Positions 32,601-45,880 of a stretch of 64,000 nucleotides of DNA are shown one piece after another (position 1 is the stretch's first letter; each line of letters opens with the position of its first letter). This stretch comes from Lineus longissimus. Its lineage: Eukaryota > Nemertea > Pilidiophora > Heteronemertea > Lineidae. The position numbers were made by a program, and so were the translations under genes. The notes under the pieces were generated by a model. The model worked only from the letters and a program-made list of their open reading frames with translations. It was not told the DNA's origin and searched no databases. The DNA lies in contig NC_088322.1 in the NCBI RefSeq assembly GCF_910592395.1, positions 5,391,431 to 5,455,430 of the forward strand, in the 5' to 3' direction.

Positions 32601-34189
32601 CAAACTGACACCACAATTTGGAGATTCTGCGATGATAAGTTGTCATTCAATAGCGATATTACTCTACTGGCGATGAAAGTCGGTCGGCGATGGCGCTCGT
32701 CGCAACCGATCACGCTCATTTTGGTTATACGGAGTCAAGATGACCGATTGGACAAACTGAGACCGCAATTTCAAGATTCTGTGATGACAAGTTGTCATTC
32801 GATAGCAATATTACTCAACTGGCGATGAAAGTTGGTCGGCGATGGTGCTCTTCGTGTCCAATTACACTAATTTTGGTTATGCAGAGTCGAGATGCCCGAT
32901 TGAACAAACTGAGACGGCAATTTCAAGATTCTGCGATGATAAGTGGTCATTCGACTAACGATATAAGACTACTGGCAATAAAAGTCGGTCGGCGATGGCG
33001 CTCGTCGCGACCGATTACGCTCGTTTTGGTTATACAGAGTCGAGATGCCCGATTGAACACTGAGACCAAAATTTCAAGATTCTGTGATGATAAGTTGTCA
33101 TTCGATAGCGATATTACTCAATTGGCGATGAAAGTCGGTCGGCGATGGCGCTCTTCGTGTCCAATTACGCTAATTTTGGTTATGCAGAGTCGAGATGACC
33201 GATGGTCAAACCGAGACTGCAATTTCAAGATTCTGCGATGAAAAGTTGTCATTCGATAGCGATATTACACTACTAGCGATGATAGTCGGTCGACGATGGC
33301 GCTCGTCACGTCCAATCAAGCTAATTTTGGTTATGCAGAGTCAATATGACCGATGGTCAAACTGAGACCACATTTCAAGATTCTGCGATGATAAGTTGTC
33401 ATTCGATGGCGATATTACACTACTGGCGATGAAAGTCAGTCGGCGATGGCGCTCATCGCGACTGACCACGCTTATTTTGGTTATGCAGAGTCGAGATAAC
33501 CAATTAGACTAAGTGAGACCGCAAATTCGAGATTCTGCGATGATAAGTTGTCATTGGACTAGCGATATTACACTACTGGCGATGAAAGTCGGTCGGCGAT
33601 GGCGCTCGTCGCGACCGATCACACTCATTTTGGTTATGCAGAGTCGAGATGACCGATCGGACAAAATGAGACCACAATTTCGAGATTCTGCGATGATAAG
33701 TTGTCATTCGACTAGCGATATTACACTACTGGCGATGAAAGTCGGTCGGCGATGGCGCTCGTCGCGACCGATCACGCTCATTTTGTTTATAGAGTCGAGA
33801 TGCCCGATTGAACAAACTGACACAACAATTTGGAGATTCTGCGATGATAAGTTGTCATTCAATAGCGATATTACTCAACTGGCGATGAAAGTTGGTCGGC
33901 GATTGCGCTCTTCGTGTCCAATTACACTAATTTTGGTTATGCAGAGTCGAGATGCCCGATTGAAGAAACTGAGACCGCAATTTCAAGATTCTGCAATGAT
34001 AAGTTGTCATTTGATAGCGATATTACACTACTGGCGATGAAAGTCGGTCGGCGATGGCGCTCTTCGTGTCCAATCACGCTAATTTTGGTTATGCAGAGTC
34101 GAGATGCCCGATTGAACAAACCTAGACCGCAATTTCAAGATTCTGCGATGATAAGTGGTCATTCGACTAACGATGTAAGACTACTGGCG
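26597..34189 (+). repeat. 7.6-kb satellite block, copy 1
   Basis: About 50 monomers are repeated in the same order at 34,190-41,246. The offset is 7,594 bp at the left edge, 7,444 bp through most of the block and 7,294 bp after about 30.6 kb. Each 150-bp step is the loss of one monomer from copy 2. Smaller units are nested inside, including an 8-mer of 1,217 bp (27,100-29,190) and a 5-mer of 759 bp (about 31,580-32,830). Confidence 0.92.
27100..29190 (+). repeat. Higher-order repeat: 8-mer of 1,217 bp, ~1.7 copies
   Basis: Sequence from about 27,100 recurs from about 28,317 at an offset of 1,217 bp up to about 29,190, including the distinctive segment GGTTCTCTTTGTGTCC followed by a GATAAAAGAC-type monomer. 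The same arrangement is present in the second 7.6-kb block at 34,544-36,634. Confidence 0.85.
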
Positions 34190-37100
34190 ATGAAAGTCGG
34201 TTGGCGATGGCGCTCGTCGCGACCGATCACACTCATTTTGGTTATACAGAGTCAAGATGACCGATCGGACAAAATGAGACCGCAATTTTGAGATTCTGTG
34301 ATGATAAGTTGTCATTCAATAGCGATATTACTCTACTGACGATGAAAGTCAGTCAGCGATGGCGCTCGTCACGTCCAATCACGCTAATTTTGGTTATGCA
34401 GAGGCGAGATGCCCGATTGAACAAACTGAGACGGCAATTTCAAGATTCTGCAATGATAAGTTGTCATTTGATAGCGATATTACACTACTGGGGATGAAAG
34501 TCGGTCGGCGATGGCGCTCGTCACGTCCAATCACGCTAATTTTTGGTTATGCAGAGTCGAGATGCCCGATTGAACAAACTGAGACCGCAATTTCAAGATT
34601 CTGCGATGATAAGTGGTCATTCGACTAACGATATAAGACTACTGGCGATGAAAGTCGGTCGGCGATGGCGCTCGTCGCGACAGATCACGCTCGTTTTGGT
34701 TATACAGAGTCGAGATGCCCGATTGAACAAACTGAGACCAAAATATCAAGATTCTGTGATGATAAGTTGTCATTCGACTAGCGATATTACACTACTGGCG
34801 ATGAAAGTCGGTCGGCGATGCCGCTCGTCACGACCGATCATGCTCATTTTGGTTATACAGAGTAGAGATGCCCGATTGGAGAAACTGAGACCGCCATTTC
34901 GAGATTCTGTGGTGATATGTGGTCATTCGACTAACGATATAAGACTACTGGCGATGATGGTCGGTCGGTGATGGCGCTCGTCGCGACCGATCACGCTCAT
35001 TTTGGTTATACAGAGTCGAGATGCCCGATTGGACAAACTGAGATGGCAATTTCAAGATTCTGTAATGATAAGTTACATTCTATAGCGATATTGCACTACT
35101 GGCGATGAAAGTCGGCCAGCGATGGTTCTCTTTGTGTCCAATTACGCTAATTTTGGTTATGCAGAGTCGAGATGTCCGATTGGAGAAACTGAGACCGCAA
35201 TTTCCAGATTCTACGATGATAAGTTTTCATTCGACTGGCGATAAAAGACTACTGGCGATGATGGTCGGTCGGCGACGGCGCACGTTGCGACCGATCACGT
35301 TCATTTTGGTTATCCAGAGTCGAGATGCCCGATTGGAGAAACTGAGACCGCAATTTCAAGATTCTGTGATGATAAGTTGTCAGTCGATAGCGATATTACA
35401 CTACTGGCGATGAAAGTCGGTTGGTGATGGCGCTCTTCGCGACCGATCACACTCATTTTGGTTATGCAGAGTCAAGATGACCGATCGAACAAAATGAGAC
35501 CGCAATTTCGAGATTCTGTGATGATAAGTTGTCATTCAATAGCGATATTACTCTACTGACGATGAAAGTCAGTCAGCGATGGCGCTCGTCACGTCCAATC
35601 ATGCTCATTTTGTTTATAGAGTCCAGATGCCCCATTAAACAAACTGAGACCACAATTTCGAGATTCTGCAATGATAAGTTGTCATTCAATAGCGATATTA
35701 CTCTACTGACGATGAAAGTCAGTCAGCGATGGTGCTCATCACGTCCAATCACGCTAATTTTGGTTATGCAGAGTCGAGATGCCCGATTGAACAAACTGAG
35801 ACCGCAATTTCAAGATTCTGCGATGATAAGTGGTCATTCGACTAACGATATAAGACTACTGGCGATGAAAGTCGGTCGGCGATGGCGCTCGTCGCGACAG
35901 ATCACACTCGTTTTGGTTATACAGAGTAGAGATGCCCGATTGAACAAACTGAGACCAAAATATCAAGATTCTGTGATGATAAGTTGTCATTCGACTAGCG
36001 ATATTACACTACTGGCGATGAAAGTCGGTCGGCGATGGCGCTCGTCGCGACCAATCGTGCTCATTTTGGTTATACAGAGTAGAGATGCCCGATAGGAGAA
36101 ACTGAGACCGCCATTTCGAGATTCTGTGGTGATATGTGGTCATTCGACTAACGATATAAGACTACTGGCGATGATGGTCGGTCGGTGATGGCGCTCGTCG
36201 CGACCGATCACGCTCATTTTGGTTATACAGAGTCGAGATGCCCGATTGGACAAACTGAGACGGCAATTTCAAGATTCTGTGATGATAAGTTACATTCTAT
36301 AGCGATATTACACTACTGGCGATGAAAGTCGGCCAGCGATGGTTCTCTTTGTGTCCAATTACGCTAATTTTGGTTATGCAGAGTCGAGATGTCCGATTGG
36401 AGAAACTGAGACCGCAATTTCCAGATTCTACGATGATAAGTTTTCATTCGACTGGCGATAAAAGACTACTGGCGATGATGGTCGGTCGGCGACGGCGGAC
36501 GTTGCGACCGATCACGTTCATTTTGGTTATCCAGAGTCGAGATGCCCGATTGGAGAAACTGAGACCGCAATTTCAAGATTCTGCGGTGATAAGTTGTCAG
36601 TCGATAGCAATATTACACTACTGGCGATGAAAGTCGGTCGGCGATGGCGTTCGTTGCGACCGATCACGCTCATTTTGTTTATAGAGTCGAGATGCCCGAT
36701 TGAAAAAAACTAACACAACAATTTGGAGATTCTGCGATGATAAGTTGTCATTCAATAGCGATATTACTCAACTGGCGATGAAAGTTGGTCGGCGATTGCG
36801 CTCTTCGTGTCCAATTACACTAATTTTGGTTATGCAGAGTCGAGATGACCGATTGGACAAACTGAGACCGCAATTTCAAGATTCTGTGATGACAAGTTGT
36901 CATTTGATAGCGATATTACACTACTGGCGATGAAAGTCGGTCGGTGATGGCGCTCGTCACGTCCAATCACGCTAAATTTGGTTATGCAGAGTCGAGATGC
37001 CCGATTGAACAAACTGAGACCGCAATTTCAAGATTCTGCGATGATAAGTGGTCATTCGACTAACGATATAAGACTACTGGCGATGAAAGTCGGTCGGCGA

Positions 37101-40100
37101 TGGCGCTCGTCGCGACCGATAACGCTCGTTTTGGTTATACAGAGTCGAGATGCCCGATTGGACAAACTGAGACGGCAATTTCGAGATTCTGCGGTGATAG
37201 GTGGTCATTCGACTAACGATATAAGACTACTGGCTATGATGGTCGGTCGGCGATGGCACTCGTCGCGACCGATCACGCTCCTTTTGGTTATACAGAGTCG
37301 AGATGCCCGATTGGACAAACTGAGACGGCAATTTCAAGACTCTGTGATGATAAGTTACATTCTATAGCGATATTACACTACTGGCGATGAAAATCGGCCG
37401 GCGATGGTGCTCATCGCGACCGATCACGCTCATTTTGCTTAAAGAGTTGAGATGCCCCATTGGAGAAACTGAGACCGCCATTTCGATATTCTGCTGTGAT
37501 AAGTTGTCATTCGATAGCGATATTACACTACTGGCGATGAAAGTTGGTTGGCGATGGCGCTCGTCACGTCCAATCACGCTCATTTTAGTTATACGGAGTC
37601 GAGATGACCGATTGGACAAACTGAGACCACAATTTCAAGATTCTGCAATGATATGTTGTCATTCGACAGCGATATTACACTAGTGGCGATGAAAGTCGGT
37701 CGGCGATGGCGCTCGTCGCGACCTATCACGCTAATTTTGGATATGCAGAGTCGAGATGACCGATGGTCAAACTGAGACTGCAATTTCAAGATTCTGCGAT
37801 GACAAGTTGTCATTCGATAGCGATATTACTCAACTGGCGATGAAAGTCGGTGGGCGATGGCGCTCTTCGTGTCCAATTACGCTAATTTTGGTTATGCAGA
37901 GTCGAGATGTCCGATTGGAGAAACTGAGACCGCAATTTCCAGATTCTACGATGATAAGTTTTCATTCGACTGGCGATAAAAGACTACTGGCGATGATGGT
38001 CGGTTGGCGACGGCACACGTTGCGACCGATCACGTTCATTTTGGTTATACAGAGTCGAGATGCCCGATTGAACAAACTGACACCACAATTTGGAGATTCT
38101 GCGATGATAAGTTGTCATTCAATAGCGATATTACTCTACTGGCGATGAAAGTCGGTCGGTGATGGCGCTCGTCGCAACCGATTACGCTCATTTTGGTTAT
38201 ACGGAGTCAAGATGACCGATTGGACAAACTGAGACCGCAATTTCAAGATTCTGCGATGACAAGTTGTCGTTCGTCTAGCGATAAAAGACTACTGGCGATG
38301 ATGGTCGGTCGGCGATGGCGCTCGTCGCAACCGATCACACTCATTTTGCTTATACGGAGTGAAGATGACCGATTGCACAAACTGAGACCGCAATTTCAAG
38401 ATTCTGCGATGATAAGTTGTCATTTGATAGCGATATTACTCAACTGGTGATGAAAGTCGTTCGGCGAAGGCGCTCGTCGCGACCGATCACGCTAATTTTG
38501 CTTATAGAGTCGAGATCCCCGATTGAACGAGCTGAGACCACAATTTCGAGATTCTGCGATGATAAGTTGTCATTCCACTAGCGATATTACACGACTGGCG
38601 ATGAAAGTCGGTCGGCGATGGCGCTCGTCGCGACCGATCACACTTATTTTGGTTATGCAGAGTCGAGATGACTGATCGAACAAAATGAGACCGCAATTTC
38701 GAGATTCTGTGATGATAAGTTGTCAGGCGATAGCAATATTACACTAATGGCGATGAAAGTCGGTCGGCGATGGCGCTCGTCGCGACCGATCACACTCATT
38801 TTGGTTATGCAGAGTCAAGATGACCGATCGGACAAAATGAGACCGCAATTTCGAGATTCTGCGATGACAAGTTGTCATTCGATAGCGATATTACTCAACT
38901 GGCGATGAAAGTCGGTCGGCGATGGCGCTCTTTGTGTCCAATTACGCTAATTTTGGTTATGCAGAGTCGAGATCTCCGATTGGAGAAACTGAGACCGCAA
39001 TTTCCAGATTCTACGATGATAAGTTTTCATTCGACTGGCGATAAAAGACTACTGGCGACGATGGTCGGTCGGCGACGACACACGTTGCGACCGATCACGT
39101 TCATTTTGTTTATAGAGTTGAGATGCCCGATTGAACAAACTGACACCACAATTTGGAGATTCTGCGATGATAAGTTGTCATTCAATAGAGATATTACTCT
39201 ACTGGCGATGAAAGTCGGTCGGCGATGGCGCTCATCGCAACCGATCACGCTCATTTTGGTTATACGGAGTCAAGATGACCGATTGGACAAACTGAGACCG
39301 CAATTTCAAGATTCTGTGATGACAAGTTGTCATTTGATAGCGATATTACACTACTGGCGATGAAAGTCGGTCAGCGATGGCGCTCGTCACGTCCAATCAC
39401 GCTAAATTTGGTTATGCAGAGTCGAGATGCCCGATTGAACAAACTGAGACCGCAATTTCAAGATTCTGCGATGATTTGTGGTCATTCGAGTAACGATATA
39501 AGACTACTGGTAATGAAAGTCGGTCGGCGATGGCGCTCGTCGTGACCTATCACGCTAATTTTGGTTATGCAGAGTCAAGAAGGCCGATGGTCAAACTGAG
39601 ACTGCAATTTCAAGATTCTGCGATGACAAGTTGTCATTCGATAGCGATATTACTCAACTGGCGATGAAAGTCGGTCGGCAATGGCGCTCTTTGTGTCCAA
39701 TTACGCTAATTTTGGTTATGCAGAGTCGAGATGTCCGATTGGAGAAACTGAGACCGCAATTTCCAGATTCTACGATGATAAGTTTTCATTCGACTGGCGA
39801 TAAAAGACAACTGGCGATGATGGTCGGTCGGCGACGGCGCTCGTTGCGACCGATCACGCTTATTTTGTTTATAGAGTCGAGATACCCGATTGAACAAACT
39901 GACACCACAATTTGGAGATTCTGCGATGATAAGTTGTCATTCAATAGCGATATTACTCTACTGGCGATGAAAGTCGGTCGGCGATGGCGCTCGTCGCAAC
40001 CGATCACGCTCATTTTGGTTATACGGAGTCAAGATGACCGATTGGACAAACTGAGACCGCAATTTCAAGATTCTGTGATGACAAGTTGTCATTCGATAGC

Positions 40101-41246
40101 AATATTACTCAACTGGCGATGAAAGTTGGTCGGCGATGGTGCTCTTCGTGTCCAATTACACTAATTTTGGTTATGCAGAGTCGAGATGCCCGATTGAACA
40201 AACTGAGACGGCAATTTCAAGATTCTGCGATGATAAGTGGTCATTCGACTAACGATATAAGACTACTGGCGATAAAAGTCGGTCGGCGATGGCGCTCGTC
40301 GCGACCGATTACGCTCGTTTTGGTTATACAGAGTCGAGATGCCCGATTGAACACTGAGACCAAAATTTCAAGATTCTGTGATGATAAGTTGTCATTCGAT
40401 AGCGATATTACTCAATTGGCGATGAAAGTCGGTCGGCGATGGCGCTCTTCGTGTCCAATTACGCTAATTTTGGTTATGCAGAGTCGAGATGACCGATGGT
40501 CAAACCAAGACTGCAATTTCAAGATTCTGCGATGAAAAGTTGTCATTCGATAGCGATATTACACTACTGGCGATGATAGTCGGTCGACGATGGCGCTCGT
40601 CACGTCCAATCAAGCTAATTTTGGTTATGCAGAGTCAATATGACCGATGGTCAAACTGAGACCACATTTCAAGATTCTGCGATGATAAGTTGTCATTCGA
40701 TGGCGATATTACACTACTGGCGATGAAAGTCAGTCGGCGATGGCGCTCGTCGCGACTGACCACGCTTATTTTGGTTATGCAGAGTCGAGATAACCAATTA
40801 GACTAAGTGAGACCGCAAATTCGAGATTCTGCGATGATAAGTTGTCATTGGACTAGCGATATTACACTACTGGCGATGAAAGTCGGTCGGCGATGGCGCT
40901 CGTCGCGACCGATCACACTCATTTTGGTTATGCAGAGTCGAGATGACCGATCGGACAAAATGAGACCACAATTTCGAGATTCTGCGATGATAAGTTGTCA
41001 TTCGACTAGCGATATTACACTACTGGCGATGAAAGTCGGTCGGCGATGGCGCTCGTCGCGACCGATCACGCTCATTTTGTTTATAGAGTCGAGATGCCCG
41101 ATTGAACAAACTGACACAACAATTTGGAGATTCTGCGATGATAAGTTGTCATTCAATAGCGATATTATTCAACTGGCGATGAAAGTTGGTCGGCGATTGC
41201 GCTCTTCGTGTCCAATTACACTAATTTTGGTTATGCAGAGTCGAGA
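34190..41246 (+). repeat. 7.6-kb satellite block, copy 2, cut by the assembly gap
   Basis: Tandem copy of 26,597-34,189 lacking two monomers. The gap at 41,247 falls where about 240 bp of the block would remain. The sequence beyond the gap matches a different block (56,405 onward), so the copy boundary itself is not assembled. Confidence 0.9.
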
Positions 41247-41346
41247 NNNNNNNNNNNNNNNNNNNNNNNNNNNNNNNNNNNNNNNNNNNNNNNNNNNNNN
41301 NNNNNNNNNNNNNNNNNNNNNNNNNNNNNNNNNNNNNNNNNNNNNN
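41247..41346. other. Assembly gap, 100 N
   Basis: Exactly 100 undetermined bases inside the satellite array, the usual placeholder for a gap of unknown size. The true array may be much longer. Confidence 1.
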
Positions 41347-44300
41347 CGTCACGTCCAATCACGCTAATTTTGGTTATGCAGAGTTGAGATGACCGATCGG
41401 ACAAAATGAGACCGCAATTTCGAGATTCTGCGATGATAAGTTGTCATTCGACTAGCGATATTACACTACTGGCGATGAAAGTCGGTCGGCGATGGCGCTT
41501 GCGCGACCGATCACACTCATTTTGGTTATGCAGAGTCGAGATGACAGATCGGACAAAATGAGACCGCAATTTCGAGATTCTGCGATGATAAGTTGTCAGT
41601 CGATAGCGATATTACACTTCAGGCGATGAAAGTCGGTCGGCGATGGTGCTCGTCACGTCCAATCACGCTAATTTTGGTTATGCAGAGTCGAGATGCCCGA
41701 TTGAACAAACTGAGACCGCAATTTCACGATTCTGCGATGATAAGTGGTCATTCCACTAACGATATCAGACTACTGGCGATGAAAGTCGGTCGGCGATGGC
41801 GCTCGTCGCGACCGATCACGCTAATTTTGCTTATAGAGTCGAGATGCCCGATTGAACGAGCTGAGACCACAATTTCGAGATTCTGCGATGATAAGTTGTC
41901 ATTGGACTAGCGATATTACACTACTGGCGATGAAAGTCGGTCGGCGATGGCGCTCGTCGCGACCGATCACACTCATTTTCGTTATGCAGAGTCGAGATGC
42001 CCGATTGAACGAGGTGAGACCACAATTTCGAGATTCTGCGATGATAAGTTGTCATTGGAGTAGCGATATTACACTACTGGCGATGAAAGTCGGTCGGCGA
42101 TGGCGCTCGTCGTGACCGATCAGACTCATTTAGGTTATGCAGAGTTGAGATGACCGATCGGACAAAATGAGACCGCAATTTCGAGATTCTGCGATGATAA
42201 GTTCTCATTGGACTAGCGATATTACACTACTGGCGATGAAAGTCAGTCGGCGATGGCGCTCGTCGCGACTGATCACGCTTATTTTCGTTATACAGAGTCG
42301 AGATGACCAATTGGACAAAGTGAGACCGCAATTTCCGAATTCTGTGATGATAAGTTGTCATTCAACTAGCGATACTACACTACTGGCGATGAAAGTCGGT
42401 TAGCGATGGCGCTCGTCGCGACCGATCACACTCATTTTGGTTATGCAGAGTCGAGATGACCGATCGGACAAAATGAGACCGCAATTTCGAGATTCTGCGA
42501 TGATAAGTTGTCAGTCGATAGCGATATTACACTACTGGCGATGAAAGTCGGTCGGCGATGGTGCTCGTCACGTCCAATCACGCTAATTTTGGTTATGCAG
42601 AGTTGAGATGACCGATCGGACAAAATGAGACCGCAATTTCGAGATTCTGCGATGATAAGTTGTCATTCGACTAGCGATATTACACTACTGGCGATGAAAG
42701 TCGGTCGGCGATGGCGCTCGTCGCGACCGATCACACTCATTTTGGTTATGCAGAGTCGAGATGACCGATCGGACAAAATGAGACCGCAATTTCGAGATTC
42801 TGCGATGATAAGTTGTCAGTCGATAGCGATATTACACTACAGGCGATGAAAGTCGGTCGGCGATGGTGCTCGTCACGTCCAATCACGCTAATTTTGGTTA
42901 TGCAGAGTCGAGATGCCCGATTGAACAAACTGAGACCGCAATTTCACGATTCTGCGATGATAAGTGGTCATTCCACTAACGATATCAGACTACTGGCGAT
43001 GAAAGTCGGTTGGTGATGGCGCTCGTCGCGACCGATCACGCTAATTTTGCTTATAGAGTCGAGATGCCCGATTGAACGAGCTGAGACCACAATTTCGAGA
43101 TTCTGCGATGATAAGTTGTCATTGGACTAGCGATATTACACTACTGGCGATGAAAGTCGGTCGGCGATGGCGCTCGTCGCGACCGATCACACTCATTTTC
43201 GTTATGCAGAGTCGAGATGCCCGATTGAACGAGGTGAGACCACAATTTCGAGATTCTGCGATGATAAGTTGTCATTGGAGTAGCGATATTACACTACTGG
43301 CGATGAAAGTCGGTCGGCGATGGCGCTCGTCGTGACCGATCAGACTCATTTAGGTTATGCAGAGTTGAGATGACCGATCGGACAAAATGAGACCGCAATT
43401 TCGAGATTCTGCGATGATAAGTTCTCATTGGACTAGCGATATTACACTACTGGCGATGAAAGTCAGTCGGCGATGGCGCTCGTCGCGACTGATCACGCTT
43501 ATTTTCGTTATACAGAGTCGAGATGACCAATTGGACAAAGTGAGACCGCAATTTCCGAATTCTGTGATGATAAGTTGTCATTCAACTAGCGATACTACAC
43601 TACTGGCGATGAAAGTCGGTTAGCGATGGCGCTCGTCGCGACCGATCACACTCATTTTGGTTATGCAGAGTCGAGATGACCGATCGGACAAAATGAGACC
43701 GCAATTTCGAGATTCTGCGATGATAAGTTGTCAGTCGATAGCGATATTACACTACTGGCGATGAAAGTCGGTCGGCGATGGTGCTCGTCACGTCCAATCA
43801 CGCTAATTTTGGTTATGCAGAGTTGAGATGACCGATCGGACAAAATGAGACCGCAATTTCGAGATTCTGCGATGATAAGTTGTCATTCGACTAGCGATAT
43901 TACACTACTGGCGATGAAAGTCGGTCGGCGATGGCGCTCGTCGCGACCGATCACACTCATTTTGGTTATGCAGAGTCGAGATGACCGATGGGACAAAATG
44001 AGACCGCAATTTCGAGATTCTGCGATGATAAGTTGTCAGTCGATAGCGATATTACACTACTGGCGATGAAAGTCGGTCGGCGATGGTGCTCGTCACGTCC
44101 AATCACGCTAATTTTGGTTATGCAGAGTCGAGATGCCCGATTGAACAAACTGAGACTGCAATTTCACGATTCTGCGATGATAAGTGGTCATTCCACTAAC
44201 GATATCAGACTACTGGCGATGAAAGTCGGTCGGCGATGGCGCTCGTCGCGACCGATCACGCTAATTTTGCTTATAGAGTCGAGATGCCCGATTGAACGAG

Positions 44301-45880
44301 CTGAGACCACAATTTCGAGATTCTGCGATGATAAGTTGTCATTCGACTAGCGATATTACACTACTGGCGATGAAAGTCGGTCGGCGATGGCGCTCGTCGC
44401 GACCGATCACACTCATTTTCGTTATGCAGAGTCGAGATGACCGATTGGACAAAATGAGACCGCAATTTCGAGATTCTGCGATGATAAGTTGTCAGTCGAT
44501 AGCGATATTACACTACTGGCGATGAAAGTCGGTCGGCGATGGCGCTCGTCGCGATCGATCACACTCATTTTGGTTATGCACAGTCGAGATGACCGATCGG
44601 ACAAAATGAGACCGCAATTTCGAGATTCTGCGATGATAAGTTGTCAGTCGATAGCGATATTACACTACTGGCGATGAAAGTCGGTCGGCGATGGTGCTCA
44701 TCAAGTCCAATCACGCTAATTTTGGTTATGCAGAGTCGAGATGCCCGATTGAACAAACTGAGACCGCAATTTCACGATTCTGCGATGATAAGTGGTCATT
44801 CCACTAACGATATCAGACTACTGGCGATGAAAGTCGGTCGGCGATGGCGCTCGTCGCGACCGATCACGCTAATTTTGGTTATGCAGAATCGAGATGACCG
44901 ATCGGACAAAATAAGACCGCAATTTCGAGATTCTGCGATGATAAGCTGTCAGTCGATAGCGATATTACACTACTGGCGATGAAAGTCGGTTGGCGATGGT
45001 GCTCATTGCGACCGATCATGCTCATTTTGTTGATAGAGTCGAGATGCCCGATTGAACGAGCTGAGACCAGTAATTCGAGATTCTGCGATGATAAGTTGTC
45101 ATTCGACTAGCGATATTACACTACTGGCGATGAAAGTCGGTCGGCGATGGCGCTCGTCACGACCGATCACACTCATTTTGGTTATACGGAGTCGAGATGA
45201 CCGATTGGACAAACTGAGACCGCAATTTCAAGATTCTGATGTGATAAGATGTCATTCGATAGCGATATTACACTACTGGCGATGATAGTCAGTCGGCTAT
45301 GGCGCTCGTCGCGACTGATCACACTTATTTTCGTTATACAGAGTCGAGATGACCAATAGGACAAAGTGAGACCGCAATTTCCAGATTCTGCGATGATAAG
45401 TGGTCATTCGACTAACGATATAAGACTACTGGCGATAAAAGTCGGTCGGCGATGGCGCTTATCGCGACCGATCACGCTCATTTTGCTTATACAGAGTCGA
45501 GATGCCCGATTGGACCAACTGAGACGGCAATTTCAAGATTCTGTGATGATAAGTTACATTCGATAGCATTATTACACTACTGGCGATGAAAATCGGCCGG
45601 CGATGGTGCTCATCGCGACCGATCACGCTCATTTTGCTAAAAGAGTTGAGATGCCCGGTTGGAGAAACTGTGACCGCCATTTTGATATTCTGCTGTGATA
45701 AGTTGTCATTCGATAGTGATATTACACTACTGGCGATGAAAGTCGGTCGGCAATGGCGCTCGTCGCGACCGATCACACTCATTTTGGTTATGCAGAGTCG
45801 AGATGACCGATCGGACAAAATGAGACCGCAATTTCGAGATTCTGCGATGATAAGTTGTCAGTCGATAGCGATATTACACT
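41347..45880 (+). repeat. 4.5-kb satellite block, copy 1 (partner 56,405-60,938)
   Basis: Matches 56,405-60,938 at a constant offset of 15,058 bp with few differences. The left limit is set by the assembly gap. It contains two tandem copies of a 1,220-bp 8-mer. Confidence 0.9.
41593..44032 (+). repeat. Higher-order repeat: 8-mer of 1,220 bp, two tandem copies
   Basis: 41,593-42,812 and 42,813-44,032 align at 1,220 bp throughout. Further copies of the same 8-mer lie at 45,855-47,074, 56,651-57,870 and 57,871-59,090. Confidence 0.9.

Larger units (their letters stand above)
23149..41246 (+). repeat. Main 152-bp satellite array, part 1 (~119 monomers)
   Basis: Head-to-tail monomers of mostly 150-152 bp, recognisable by GATGATAAGTTGTCATTCGA, ATTACACTACTGGCGATG and CTCGTCGCGACCGATCAC. 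A period of 152 bp is measurable directly between adjacent identical monomers. Monomers fall into recurring types that differ at a linker (GGTTATGCAGAG, GGTTATACAGAG, GCTTAAAGAG or GTTTATAGAG) and at a second variable segment after TCATTC (GATAGCGATATTACAC, GACTAGCGATATTACAC, GACTAACGATATAAGAC or GACTGGCGATAAAAGAC). No promoter, gene or non-satellite insertion is visible in this span. It ends at the assembly gap. Confidence 0.98.
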
